DNA of 64,000 nt from a virus. The stretch is from positions 1 through 64,000 of IMG/VR virus record IMGVR_UViG_3300003322_000128; one strand, 5' to 3'. Of the stretch, positions 34,822-42,576 are shown piece by piece. Below the pieces are notes generated by a model. The model was not told where the DNA came from. It was given only the letters and a program-made list of their open reading frames with translations, and did no database searches. The translations under genes were made by a program, and so were the position numbers. Position 1 is the first letter of the stretch. Each line of letters opens with the position of its first letter.

Positions 34822-35196
34822 ATGAACCGTCGTATTACGGCTGCTGTTGTCTCTGCTGTTGCTGTCTCTGTGGTGGCTACGGGTTGTTCTGCCTCTGCTG
34901 GTCACTCTGTCAGCCGCGCGGGAATTGTGGTGGACCGCGATATTGAAGGGCATGGCTATGAACTGGAGACTAAGAACAGTTCTGGCAAGCACGAGTTTAG
35001 TGTGAGCGCCAAGGTTTATCACGATTGTCAGAAGCGCGAGTACTACCCCTCTTGCATTAAGAGCAGCAAGAAGGACAGCGATAACCGCAAGAGCTACAAG
35101 AAGTCCAAGAAGAAGCGCTCTTGGTCTTGGACTAAGAAGAACAAGTCTAAGAAGTCTTCTAAGGGATTTAGCTTTAAGCGGAGTAAGAGGCGCTAA
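34822..35196 (+). CDS. Putative lipoprotein with Lys-rich tail, 124 aa
   Basis: A signal peptide with lipobox VATGC (cysteine 22) precedes a short beta domain with two cysteines, then a Lys/Ser-rich tail (KKSKKKRSWSWTKK). It would be anchored outside the membrane. Phage lipoproteins often block superinfection; here that is inference. TAGGAATAAAA precedes the ATG. Confidence 0.78.
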   Translation: MNRRITAAVVSAVAVSVVATGCSASAGHSVSRAGIVVDRDIEGHGYELETKNSSGKHEFSVSAKVYHDCQKREYYPSCIKSSKKDSDNRKSYKKSKKKRSWSWTKKNKSKKSSKGFSFKRSKRR

Positions 35197-35205
35197 GTAA
35201 AACCC

Positions 35206-35231
35206 GGGCGAAAGAAATTTCGCCCAAGCTT
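35206..35231 (+). promoter_or_regulatory. Stem-loop/AAGCTT intergenic element
   Basis: GGGCGAAA/TTTCGCCC with GAAA tetraloop (35206-35225), AAGCTT at 35226-35231. It is the last clear + strand copy before the family disappears. Confidence 0.87.
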
Positions 35232-35527
35232 GCAATTTTGCCAAAAATTATGACCATCGTAACAGCAAATTCTGTGGCAGTTTTTTGGACCATCGTAAAG
35301 GGGTTCCCGGCGAGTCGGGAATGTCGGACATGCCCCGCTTCGCGGGGCTTAGCCCGTGTTTGTACCAATTTGATAGTGTTTGTACAAATATGTACCAGAA
35401 TGTCCGATTTGCCCAAGGCTAGTCGGCAAGGTGGGAAACTTTACCAAACCGTGACCAAAAAACCTTCCGTGACGTGCTATCGCGCGATAGGATGGCGCTA
35501 CGCGCCACCCAAACAGGAGGTACCAAA
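35232..35527 (+). promoter_or_regulatory. Repeat-rich control region
   Basis: No gene. It holds two GACCATCGTAA repeats, a GCCCCG/CGGGGC hairpin, two copies of GTGTTTGTAC spaced exactly 20 bp (35356, 35376), the palindrome TTTGTACAAA, the 14-bp palindrome CTATCGCGCGATAG (35477-35490) and a TGGCGC/GCGCCA hairpin. The layout suggests operators for a DNA-binding protein. Confidence 0.6.
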
Positions 35528-35782
35528 ATGGCCAGGATTACGAACAACAAGCACGTTATGCACTGGAGCGGCGAGACTGTCACCATTACCCGTCGGTTTC
35601 TCAAGTCGGGCGCCGTGCGCGTTCGTGTTGTTGTGGCTGAATCATTCAATGGTACGGAGCGTTTGAACGAATACCGCGATTACGTTGACATGCACAAGGG
35701 TGATGCTGTATATGCTCGACACATCAAAAAGTTTGAGCGTGCAATTGAGTCAGCCGCTCGCGAAGCTTGGAACGCTCGTTAG
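35528..35782 (+). CDS. Basic hypothetical protein, 84 aa
   Basis: AGGAGGTACCAAA precedes the ATG. The N-terminal half is beta and basic (ITRRFLKSGAVRVRVVV), the C-terminal half helical. It is the only gene between the two control regions and could be the DNA-binding protein that uses the upstream palindromes; that is inference. Confidence 0.7.
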   Translation: MARITNNKHVMHWSGETVTITRRFLKSGAVRVRVVVAESFNGTERLNEYRDYVDMHKGDAVYARHIKKFERAIESAAREAWNAR

Positions 35783-35795
35783 GCATACCTAACCA

Positions 35796-35822
35796 GGGAG
35801 CCGGACAACCGGCTCCCTTTTC
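35796..35822 (+). terminator. Intrinsic terminator
   Basis: GGGAGCCGG/CCGGCTCCC with ACAA loop (35796-35817), followed by TTTTCT. Confidence 0.88.
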
Positions 35823-35849
35823 TATGCCTGCTAAAAGGTTGAATTCTGT

Positions 35850-35881
35850 ACATCCACAGCTGTGGATAAACCTGTGGATAA
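35850..35881. promoter_or_regulatory. DnaA-box cluster
   Basis: Two perfect TGTGGATAA sequences (35861-35869, 35873-35881; complement TTATCCACA) lie 3 bp apart, with a third near-match in the opposite orientation (35850-35858). A further perfect copy is at 36126-36134. Confidence 0.6.
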
Positions 35882-36176
35882 CTTCGCTACTCTCTGCAAT
35901 GTTACTTTACAGTATGTGAGAAAAGCTCTGTACGCCCTTCTAAGAGCCTCCCAGGGATGCCAATAGGCGACCACCCCAGGACACCCGCGAAAGGCCGTTA
36001 GACGCGATTTTCACGTTGTGTAGTATCTGATGGAGTGTCAGAGAACCAACGAAAGCGCAGGTCAGACACTGTTTTTCAATCTGACAGCGTGTCAGGTTAC
36101 CGGCCAGTGGTCACAGACTGCTGACTGTGGATAACTTTCTTTACCTAAACGTTACGAAGACACGCCGACATAGGGG

Positions 36177-36206
36177 TTGACAATCTTTAAAAAATTTGCA
36201 TAGGGG
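36177..36206 (+). promoter_or_regulatory. Candidate promoter
   Basis: TTGACA (36177-36182), 18-bp AT-rich spacer, TAGGGG (36201-36206). The nearest + strand gene is 700 bp away, so it may drive an untranslated RNA. Confidence 0.5.
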
Positions 36207-36255
36207 GAAAAGCCGGCCACTTAGGTAAAATTTTGGTAAAGAAAATCAGAAATGG

Positions 36256-36284
36256 TTGACACAGACTGAGAGTGCCTGTATTTC
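36256..36284 (+). promoter_or_regulatory. Candidate promoter
   Basis: TTGACA (36256-36261), 17-bp spacer, TATTTC (36279-36284); a weak -10. Confidence 0.4.
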
Positions 36285-36905
36285 GCGCACACTCACACAC
36301 TCGCCGCATGTTGGGAGCGGCTAGGTTACTCGCGAGTTAACTAACGATGTGACGCACGTCACACAAATAGCATGGGAAAGGTTAGGCATGCTAAACATGG
36401 CCTCTGACCTGCGAAAACTCACAAAACCGCAGGTCAGAGCATAGGCTAGTGTTTACCTCAGAACGAACGGCCCGGAGGAAAGCCCCGCAAGGGGCGAGTA
36501 CAAAGGAAGTCGCGGTTACTTGAGAACTAAATAGCGGGATTCAGAAACACATTACGCACAAGGAAACTCGCGGGTCACTGCCTAGAGGTCTAGCTAGGAA
36601 ATCACCCCTTACATTCTGCGAGTTGAATTGACATTCTCGGCACTTTGCCAGGATTAGCGAACGGGCGGTTCTTCCCTTTCCGATATGCCAGGAAATATCG
36701 ACCGTCGAATATAGTGCGATTCCTTTTGGGATAGCGGTAGATATCCAATGCCACTAAAGGGATTCAAGTAGCGAAATCCAGCGGGTGTTTTGTTTGTCAG
36801 TCGAAAGTGCGCCGTGTCCCGATTATCTAGGGACTGTGGCTTTAGACGCTTACCCTTTCGAGCGTCTAGTGTCCACAAAGGAATTAGGGAAGAAAGTGAG
36901 TCATC

Positions 36906-37235
36906 ATGACGACTGCCGCTCCTGCCAAGAAGACTGCCGCCCCGCGCAAGCGGGCGACTAAGAAGGCTGTCAGCACTCCTCAGACGGCCGAACAGACGAC
37001 GACTGTGTCTGTTGTTGACCCGGACGTCTACGTGCCCCCTACGGGGCTTGCAGAGGGTTTCCAGAGTGATGGGTCCGGCCCGCTGTTGGATGACCGTCTG
37101 ACTCCGCGTGCGCTGGAGAACCTGACAGAGCTTGCCACGGACGGAAACACGAACACGGCCCGAAAGTACTGGATTGCCGTGCTGGCAAAGTACGGCGTCA
37201 CGGTTCCTTTTGTGCCGGTTGACGAAAGCGAGTAA
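36906..37235 (+). CDS. Protein with histone-like tail, 109 aa
   Basis: The first 21 residues (APAKKTAAPRKRATKKA) resemble Ala/Lys/Pro-rich DNA-binding tails; the rest is acidic and helical. It is the first gene of a higher-G+C block. A DNA-associated role is likely from the tail only. Confidence 0.7.
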   Translation: MTTAAPAKKTAAPRKRATKKAVSTPQTAEQTTTVSVVDPDVYVPPTGLAEGFQSDGSGPLLDDRLTPRALENLTELATDGNTNTARKYWIAVLAKYGVTVPFVPVDESE

Positions 37236-37322
37236 AACCGCCGCGCAAAACAACTGAATAGCAATTCCCAAACAAACAACCCCCTAATTCCTCTGCGGAC
37301 ACTAGAAACCGGAGGAAAAGTA

Positions 37323-37724
37323 ATGGACGCAATGACCGCAAAGGTTGCTCTCCGCATTCTCAAGAAATTGAAGCAGCGTGAGGCGGAATACTGGGAGGCT
37401 CGCCGCTATTGGTATGAAAGCGGTGATGGACGTCCGTCCGATTGGCGAGTTGACCCGGAAACGGGTCGGCACTGGAATGCAGGCGGTAAGGGTTGGACCT
37501 ATCCGGAATGCATTCATGGCACTTCCCGTTGGACGGATTATGACAACATTTGTGGCGGGTGTGAGGATGGATATTCCATCTATCAACTCGCCATTTGGGA
37601 GGCCCAAGAAAAGGTCGCTCAATTCAAGGAACGTGCCGAATGGGTTGGGGCAATGCCTAGTTCCTTTAGGCACACGGAAATGTATCATGACGTGCTCGAT
37701 TGGGTTTTCGAGACCGTCCGGTAA
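37323..37724 (+). CDS. Trp-rich hypothetical protein with Cys pair, 133 aa
   Basis: Helical N-terminus (LRILKKLKQREAEYWEAR), a central Trp/Gly part with CIHG and ICGGCEDG, and a helical end. GGAGGAAAAGTA precedes the ATG. Function unknown. Confidence 0.72.
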   Translation: MDAMTAKVALRILKKLKQREAEYWEARRYWYESGDGRPSDWRVDPETGRHWNAGGKGWTYPECIHGTSRWTDYDNICGGCEDGYSIYQLAIWEAQEKVAQFKERAEWVGAMPSSFRHTEMYHDVLDWVFETVR

Positions 37725-37798
37725 TTCCAAGCTGTAGGGATTTGGGGGCGTTATCCGAAAGGATGACGTTCCCCATGTCCACACAGAGGGGAAACGCA

Positions 37799-38272
37799 AT
37801 GCAGCACTACAACCCGACCAAACCGCTTACGTTGGACAACTATGCTATTCAGGTTGACTATTACCTGAATGGTGAAAGCGGCGAAAAGTGCGCGCGGTTC
37901 GGTTCGGCAAAGGAATTTGCCGAATGGATGGACTCATTCGACTACAGTTCGGGTGACATTACTGGCTGGACTGGCGACAGTGCGACCATGCAGGCGGTAA
38001 ACAGTTACCGCAATGACAGGCCATACCGCGCAATTCCGGAGTTCATCACGGAATTCAACACGAACGATGGTAGTTCGGAAATCGTTGGGGCAGACCAATT
38101 CCACAATTTGCGTCGCATGTTTACCCGCGACCGCGATAACTACCGCGTTTACCGGCATTACGCCGATGACGCAAAGGTCTACTCGGTAATGTACGTCGGA
38201 AAGGGGGATGCCCGACTTTCTTCCTACGTCTGGCATGTTCCTTTTGGAGCGGATGAAATTCCGATTTCCTGA
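37799..38272 (+). CDS. Hypothetical protein, 157 aa
   Basis: Begins MQHYNPTKPLTLDNYAIQVDYYL; later RDRDNYRVYRHYADDAKVYS. The ATG at 37799 follows AGAGGGGAAACGCA. Upstream lies a GNRA-loop hairpin GGGGGCGTTATCC with GAAA. An alpha/beta protein of unknown role. Confidence 0.74.
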   Translation: MQHYNPTKPLTLDNYAIQVDYYLNGESGEKCARFGSAKEFAEWMDSFDYSSGDITGWTGDSATMQAVNSYRNDRPYRAIPEFITEFNTNDGSSEIVGADQFHNLRRMFTRDRDNYRVYRHYADDAKVYSVMYVGKGDARLSSYVWHVPFGADEIPIS

Positions 38273-38420
38273 AAAGGAACGTGCGAGAATGAAAGGGGGT
38301 GGTTTCCTTGCGACGTAGGCGCAAGCGCAAATTACCCGGGTAAAAACCCAAGCTAATTGATTTGGCCCCGGGCATTCTTCGGAATGTTCGGGGAGCATGT
38401 CCATTAGAAGGGTGAAGCAA

Positions 38421-38834
38421 ATGGTGGATGAGTGGCATTACTATTCTGACCAATTCGATGCCCGCGAGACTGGGGAGCATGGTTGGCGGAAATCAAATGT
38501 GAAGCCACGGGAAAGCATCCTGCGTAGGGATTCAACACACCGCGCGGGAAGTCGTTGCGGAAAGCTGTGCGTTGACGGGCTGTGGCCTATTCCTAGGGAA
38601 TTGACGAGTGTCAAGCCTCCCCAGGGTCCGGGCCCATTCGGATTCACTTCCAATGAATTCGCGTGTGCTTGGTATGTGACGCAAAACGGCCGGATTTTCA
38701 AGCTCATTCGCCACCACGGGAACAATCACAATCTCGTGGTGGAAATTGCTTGGCAGATTCATCAGCCGTATTCATGGATTCCGAATTACCCCCGGACGCA
38801 AGTTTGGGATTGGGTCGGAGTTCAGAGCATCTAG
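38421..38834 (+). CDS. Hypothetical protein, 137 aa
   Basis: The ATG at 38421 with AGAAGGG upstream is preferred to 38397. The central part (CGKLCVDGLWPIPREL) and the AWYVTQNGRIFKLIRHHGNNH segment suggest a small mixed fold. A short GGGT/ACCC hairpin with AAGCTA lies at 38338-38355. Family unknown. Confidence 0.68.
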   Translation: MVDEWHYYSDQFDARETGEHGWRKSNVKPRESILRRDSTHRAGSRCGKLCVDGLWPIPRELTSVKPPQGPGPFGFTSNEFACAWYVTQNGRIFKLIRHHGNNHNLVVEIAWQIHQPYSWIPNYPRTQVWDWVGVQSI

Positions 38835-38922
38835 TGACATTTAGTGTGTCAGGGGACGCACAAGCCTTTCCGGTTGTGCTTTCCCCTAATGCATTGAAAG
38901 TCAATGCATGAAAGGGGTCAAA

Positions 38923-39102
38923 ATGCGTACCTGCACCGTGAACGGCCGGACGGGCATCATCACTGCACAGAACGGTAAGAGTGGCGTTCCCGCCACTCAG
39001 GTTTTCGTTCTGTTCGATGACAACCGTCCGACCGAATCGGATGCTGCATGGTTCGACGTGTCCGCCGTTCTGCCCACGGGCATGGTGACTGTCACGTTCT
39101 GA
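38923..39102 (+). CDS. Small beta protein, 59 aa
   Basis: ATG at 38923 with AAAGGGG upstream. CTVNGRTGIITAQNG and VFVLFDDNRP suggest an SH3/KOW-like barrel. An ATGCATTG/CAATGCAT hairpin precedes it. Confidence 0.66.
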   Translation: MRTCTVNGRTGIITAQNGKSGVPATQVFVLFDDNRPTESDAAWFDVSAVLPTGMVTVTF

Positions 39103-39111
39103 GTGTCTGGG

Positions 39112-39141
39112 GACCGTTCTAAGCGACTCGGAACGGTCCCC
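39112..39141 (+). promoter_or_regulatory. Intergenic hairpin of the second type
   Basis: GGGGACCGTTC pairs perfectly with GAACGGTCCCC around a short loop after the 38923 gene. It has no T tract and no AAGCTT. Similar long-stem hairpins follow most genes of this block. Confidence 0.65.
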
Positions 39142-39205
39142 CGGCCCGGTTGTCCAACCAAGCCACGAACGGCCGTTAGAACGGCACAGAGAGGTTTTTT
39201 GTACC

Positions 39206-39430
39206 ATGGCACGTACCAAGTGGGAAATCCTGACTGCCCGACTCGAAAAGGCACGGCAGGAAGTTGCCGAACTGGAAAGCATTATGCGGGGGATGGAAAA
39301 CACCCCGGATAACGTTGCATGCTCCGGTTGCGGTGAACAGTTCCGAGTGAATGCCGATTTCGCGCGGCATTTCAAGATTCCGAATGAGCAATTGCTCAAC
39401 ACGGGATATTGCCCCAACAATCCGCGATAG
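39206..39430 (+). CDS. Coiled coil plus zinc finger protein, 74 aa
   Basis: Residues 5-28 form a helix (EILTARLEKARQEVAELES); CSGCGEQF with a following ARHF and a late CP suggest a zinc finger. No strong ribosome binding site besides GAGAGG. Function unknown. Confidence 0.66.
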   Translation: MARTKWEILTARLEKARQEVAELESIMRGMENTPDNVACSGCGEQFRVNADFARHFKIPNEQLLNTGYCPNNPR

Positions 39431-39439
39431 GGGCGAGAA

Positions 39440-39685
39440 ATGGAAAACGCGGAAAACTGCAAGGATTGTCGGACTCCTATCACCTTTGCTTATCGCGAAT
39501 GGTGGGATGAGAACGACGACAATACATGTCCCAAGGGTGGAACGCATTTCCCGTATTTCAAGACGGAACTTGCGCCTACTCCGGTTTTTTCGACTTCCGG
39601 GCCGATAGCGAAGAATCGCGAAAAGCGTTTCGTTCCGCTCCGGGCCCAAAGGGCACAAAGAAGGGGTTTGGTTACTGACGCTTAG
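39440..39685 (+). CDS. Cys-containing hypothetical protein, 81 aa
   Basis: CKDCRTPITFAYREWWD and TCPKG give a CxxC...C site, followed by a basic, Arg-rich tail. GGGGCGAGAA precedes the ATG. Function unknown. Confidence 0.64.
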   Translation: MENAENCKDCRTPITFAYREWWDENDDNTCPKGGTHFPYFKTELAPTPVFSTSGPIAKNREKRFVPLRAQRAQRRGLVTDA

Positions 39686-39761
39686 TTGTCTTGGGATTGC
39701 CATTCTTTCGGGAATGGCATTGCCCAAAATGTCTAAGGGTTAGGCATTAGAAGGGGCTGCA

Positions 39762-40094
39762 ATGCTTATTCAGATTCTCGACATTCTCTCTCGCCAGATG
39801 CGGGGTCAGTCACTTACGACTGGTCTTGAAACGGCGCGAGAAATTGAGGCCCTGGTTAGGGAGACTTCCCCTAAGTCTCCCGTTCGTTCGAATCACTCGG
39901 ACGAGATTCCGCTTTCGGTCGATATGATTCGCGCGACTGCATGGGCCGAGCGGGCTTTCAATTCCGATGATTTGACGAATTACAAGATTCGTGCAATCAA
40001 GGAAATCCGCACGAATTGGAATTTGGGCCTTAAGCAGGCTAAGGACATTGCCGATAACGTTTACGGTTCGGCGCCTAAGTCCTATTGGGACTAG
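39762..40094 (+). CDS. Protein with L7/L12-like C-terminal motif, 110 aa
   Basis: The C-terminus (KIRAIKEIRTNWNLGLKQAKDIADNV) matches the IKxIRxxTxLGLKEAKxLV helix-turn-helix of ribosomal L7/L12 C-terminal domains. The N-terminal 55 residues are helical and then flexible. It might contact translation factors; this is inference. Confidence 0.7.
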   Translation: MLIQILDILSRQMRGQSLTTGLETAREIEALVRETSPKSPVRSNHSDEIPLSVDMIRATAWAERAFNSDDLTNYKIRAIKEIRTNWNLGLKQAKDIADNVYGSAPKSYWD

Positions 40095-40186
40095 CTCTCT
40101 GCGCTTTATGGTGGTGGCCATTTCGGGCGGGTTTTGAAATGGCCATTCGCCAAATGCGTTAAGGGTTAACGCAGGAAAGGGAATCA

Positions 40187-40549
40187 ATGCGTACGGAAAT
40201 GGTTCACCTCACCAATGCGTTTGTCCGTTACTGCGCTTCCGCTCGGAAGCTTGGTTACGACACTACGGGTTGGGGGCTTACGGTCGGTTCTAAGACCCAA
40301 GGGAACCCCTACAAGGTTGGGGTGAAGGGTGAATGCGGTAAGAGTCTTCCTGGCATGGGAGATGGAGATATCGGCCGGACCCGTGGCGAGGCTTACGACA
40401 GGTTGGTTACCGCCGCGAACGTGCTTGACGACGTGTGCAAGCATCTTTACGGATGTTCCGGAGACGGCTATGCGAGTGAAATGCCGCATGACACTTTCGT
40501 TCGGGAATCTCTGCACGTTTCCGGATTTCATCAGTACTGCAATAACTGA
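40187..40549 (+). CDS. Hypothetical protein, 120 aa
   Basis: Gly-rich centre with several Cys and His (GECGKSLPGMGDGD; CKHLYGCSGDG). GCAGGAAAGGGAATCA precedes the ATG. Hairpins with long stems lie in the gap before it. Function unknown. Confidence 0.7.
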   Translation: MRTEMVHLTNAFVRYCASARKLGYDTTGWGLTVGSKTQGNPYKVGVKGECGKSLPGMGDGDIGRTRGEAYDRLVTAANVLDDVCKHLYGCSGDGYASEMPHDTFVRESLHVSGFHQYCNN

Positions 40550-40568
40550 ATAGAAAGGAAAAGACATC

Positions 40569-40760
40569 ATGCGAATTCAGCCGCGCCAAAGTGTTCAGAC
40601 TACTTGGAATCGAGCTATCAACGATTCGTTTTTCCGGTTTGAGCATTACGTTATTCCGGGCAAGGAATCCGCCACTTACGTTTATCGGCGGGTTTTCGAT
40701 TCGTGGACTCCCGATGGACGTTGGGAGCTGGAAAAGCTCATTCGGCTCTATGCTGAATAG
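40569..40760 (+). CDS. Basic hypothetical protein, 63 aa
   Basis: GAAAGGAAAAGACATC precedes the ATG. Short mixed protein with aromatic residues (FFRFEHYVIPG) and a helical end. Family unknown. Confidence 0.66.
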   Translation: MRIQPRQSVQTTWNRAINDSFFRFEHYVIPGKESATYVYRRVFDSWTPDGRWELEKLIRLYAE

Positions 40761-40829
40761 CTGAATGTCCGGGGCACAATGTGTCCCGTGGCATTGTCTA
40801 TTCAGAGTGAGTAGGCAGGAAAGGGCATC

Positions 40830-40910
40830 ATGCGGAAGATTCTTGGTGACATTGCGCTTACGGTCGTTGTCTTTGTGGGCGTTACTGTTGTCTGGAATTG
40901 GCTTTTCTGA
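40830..40910 (+). CDS. One-TM peptide, 26 aa
   Basis: CAGGAAAGGGCATC precedes the ATG. Nearly the whole peptide is one hydrophobic segment (LTVVVFVGVTVVWNWLF). Very short, but spacing and ribosome binding site match its neighbours. Confidence 0.5.
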   Translation: MRKILGDIALTVVVFVGVTVVWNWLF

Positions 40911-40974
40911 GTAGCTGAATGCGGCGGGTATGCCTTTATGGATATCCGTTCGCATTGTCTACTTAGGAGGAGCA

Positions 40975-41130
40975 ATGCGGGAAGTTGCCAGTATCTATCT
41001 TTCCAGCAATGGAAAGGAATTCCTGATTTATGACAGAAACGAGCAATTGGTTTCTGTCAAGGCAATTAGCGACCTTGCCGATTTGGGAGAGACGGTTGTC
41101 AATACTGTCTCGGAAGCTATTGAGGAGTAG
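40975..41130 (+). CDS. Hypothetical protein, 51 aa
   Basis: AGGAGGAGCA precedes the ATG at 40975. Beta hairpin (ASIYLSSNGKEFLIYDRNEQ) then an acidic helix. It ends 2 nt before the next gene. Function unknown. Confidence 0.66.
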   Translation: MREVASIYLSSNGKEFLIYDRNEQLVSVKAISDLADLGETVVNTVSEAIEE

Positions 41131-41132
41131 AA

Positions 41133-41471
41133 ATGCCCTACGGAACGATTTCGCCGGAAGTCAAGAATTTCGTCGAAATGCGTGCAAGGCAGGGGAACGT
41201 TTTCGGGCGCTTCGAACTTGAGCCGCAAACGTGTGAATTTCCCGATGACTGCGAAAAGGCGGAAAACTGCATCTGCTTTGTTCCGGGCCTTTCGCGAATC
41301 TCCATTATCGTCGAAGGTGCCCTAGACGAAGAATTCGAAATCCGGGGTGGCGGCTTTGAGGTCAACATTGCCGACTGGATTTCAGAATTCATGTTCTGTG
41401 AGAACGTCGGCAATTACTGGATTATGGTTTCCGACAGTGAGGGAAACCTGACTTACTCGGTAGAGGGGTGA
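41133..41471 (+). CDS. Acidic hypothetical protein, 112 aa
   Basis: Four central cysteines (CEFPDDCEKAENCIC) suggest a metal or disulfide site; the rest is beta-rich and acidic. Coupled to its neighbours by short gaps. Function unknown. Confidence 0.7.
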   Translation: MPYGTISPEVKNFVEMRARQGNVFGRFELEPQTCEFPDDCEKAENCICFVPGLSRISIIVEGALDEEFEIRGGGFEVNIADWISEFMFCENVGNYWIMVSDSEGNLTYSVEG

Positions 41472-41477
41472 CCAGCA

Positions 41478-41837
41478 ATGGCATGGGTTGAATTCACGCC
41501 GGGTGTTCCGGACATTGTCCGCGAATACCAAAGCAAGGTTGAGGACACAGAAAATGGAATCACCCTTTATGAAAACATCGGGTTGATTTCGGCAATTCGA
41601 AAGTCCGGGGACCGCTACTGGATTTACGAAACGGATTTCCGGGAAATGCTGGAAATTGACGTCACGGAATTGCAGCCGGGTGATGTTATCTGGCATTGCT
41701 TGGATGACGGCCCGGTTAAGAGTCACGAACCGTATTCGTCATATCCGACTGAGGAATTGGTTTCTTTTCGGTCTGGCACAGCTGAACGGTTCGGCAAGCC
41801 GCAAAAGTTGGGTGTTTTGAGGGGTGGGCAGTTTTAG
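41478..41837 (+). CDS. Acidic hypothetical protein, 119 aa
   Basis: Beta-rich with the segment ELQPGDVIWH and a basic tail. It starts 6 nt after the previous stop. No family recognised. Confidence 0.7.
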   Translation: MAWVEFTPGVPDIVREYQSKVEDTENGITLYENIGLISAIRKSGDRYWIYETDFREMLEIDVTELQPGDVIWHCLDDGPVKSHEPYSSYPTEELVSFRSGTAERFGKPQKLGVLRGGQF

Positions 41838-41937
41838 GCAGTAGATTGGTACATAGCTTGCTACAAAAAGGGGCTGTGTGCCTTTCTAGGGCCCCGGACA
41901 ATCGAGCCGGGGTCATTGCCTAGGGGAGGTCCTGAAA

Positions 41938-42294
41938 ATGGCTTACAGCGCAACTGAGTGCAAGGGTGACGGCATGGGGGACTACGGGCGTCCCTGCAAC
42001 GGATACGCGCGTACCGAATCGCCGTGTGCGGTATGCCTGCTGGCACACAAGCTCTATTCCACTGAAGAGAATTCGGCCGGGTTTGTTGAGGTAGAAGAGA
42101 CAGATAACTTCCCCATTACAGTAATTGCCTATAGAGGAATAAACACAGTAACAGTGAAGGGTATTCGCTGTGACTCAATCAGTACTCAGGTAGACAAGCG
42201 GGGCAATGCCCATCTGTCCTTTGAGTTCTACGAGAATGCAAACCGAATCGGTTACATTCCTTGCGTCGATTGGTACGAGACGGTATGCGAGTAA
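41938..42294 (+). CDS. Cys-containing hypothetical protein, 118 aa
   Basis: GRPCNGYARTESPCAVC near residues 18-34 looks like a small metal site. The remainder is beta (ITVIAYRGINTVTVKGIRC). GGGGAGGTCCTGAAA precedes the ATG. Codon use drops back towards AT-rich within this gene. Confidence 0.7.
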   Translation: MAYSATECKGDGMGDYGRPCNGYARTESPCAVCLLAHKLYSTEENSAGFVEVEETDNFPITVIAYRGINTVTVKGIRCDSISTQVDKRGNAHLSFEFYENANRIGYIPCVDWYETVCE

Positions 42295-42449
42295 AGGTAT
42301 GCAGGAAGTGTGCCCATGACATACCCCATCCTTTGGCACATTGGCATGTGTGGTGCCGTTACTGCCATAGGGTAAGGGTATTCAGGGGACCTAGCTGTAA
42401 GGTCTGTTACAGGAAGGCTAGGGCCCTTGTAGCAGACCTGTTCAAATAG
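42285..42449 (+). CDS. Zinc-ribbon protein, 54 aa
   Basis: Three Cys-x-x-Cys motifs (CRKC, CRYC, CKVC) and several His residues in a basic protein. The ATG at 42285 overlaps the previous gene by 10 nt. Probably nucleic-acid binding. Confidence 0.68.
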   Translation: MRVKVCRKCAHDIPHPLAHWHVWCRYCHRVRVFRGPSCKVCYRKARALVADLFK

Positions 42450-42576
42450 GAACTACCCACTATCTTTTGGAAAGCACTAACTAAAAGTTAGTGTAAATGT
42501 AGGGTATTTGTGCGGCTATCTAGGCGCAATTAAGCCGCATTTCTGCCTGAATTCGGGCAAAAACAAGGGAAAAAGC
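42450..42576 (+). other. Intergenic gap with a perfect hairpin
   Basis: CACTAACT/AGTTAGTG (42475-42493) is a perfect 8-bp hairpin; a GCGGC/GCCGC pair lies downstream near 42512-42537. No T tract. I see no gene. Confidence 0.5.

Larger units (their letters stand above)
35823..36905. other. Non-coding region, candidate replication origin or control region
   Basis: About 1.1 kb without a convincing gene. Contents: three TGTGGATAA sequences (35861, 35873, 36126), the palindrome at 35852-35867, CTGACA/TGTCAG repeats near 36065-36113, two GGTAAA repeats, AT-rich DNA at 36183-36200, a 12-bp inverted repeat CTCTGACCTGCG/CGCAGGTCAGAG (36402-36413/36428-36439), a GCCCCG hairpin near 36490, and a TAGACGC/GCGTCTA hairpin near 36852-36878. 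Promoter-like sites are listed separately. Confidence 0.6.

Noticed and set aside
36654-37271. A 205-codon - strand frame across the end of the non-coding region
   Set aside because: It overlaps the + strand gene at 36906, has Arg-rich shadow composition and no start signals.
38704-39483. A 259-codon - strand frame
   Set aside because: Antisense to several small + strand genes whose spacing and ribosome binding sites are convincing.
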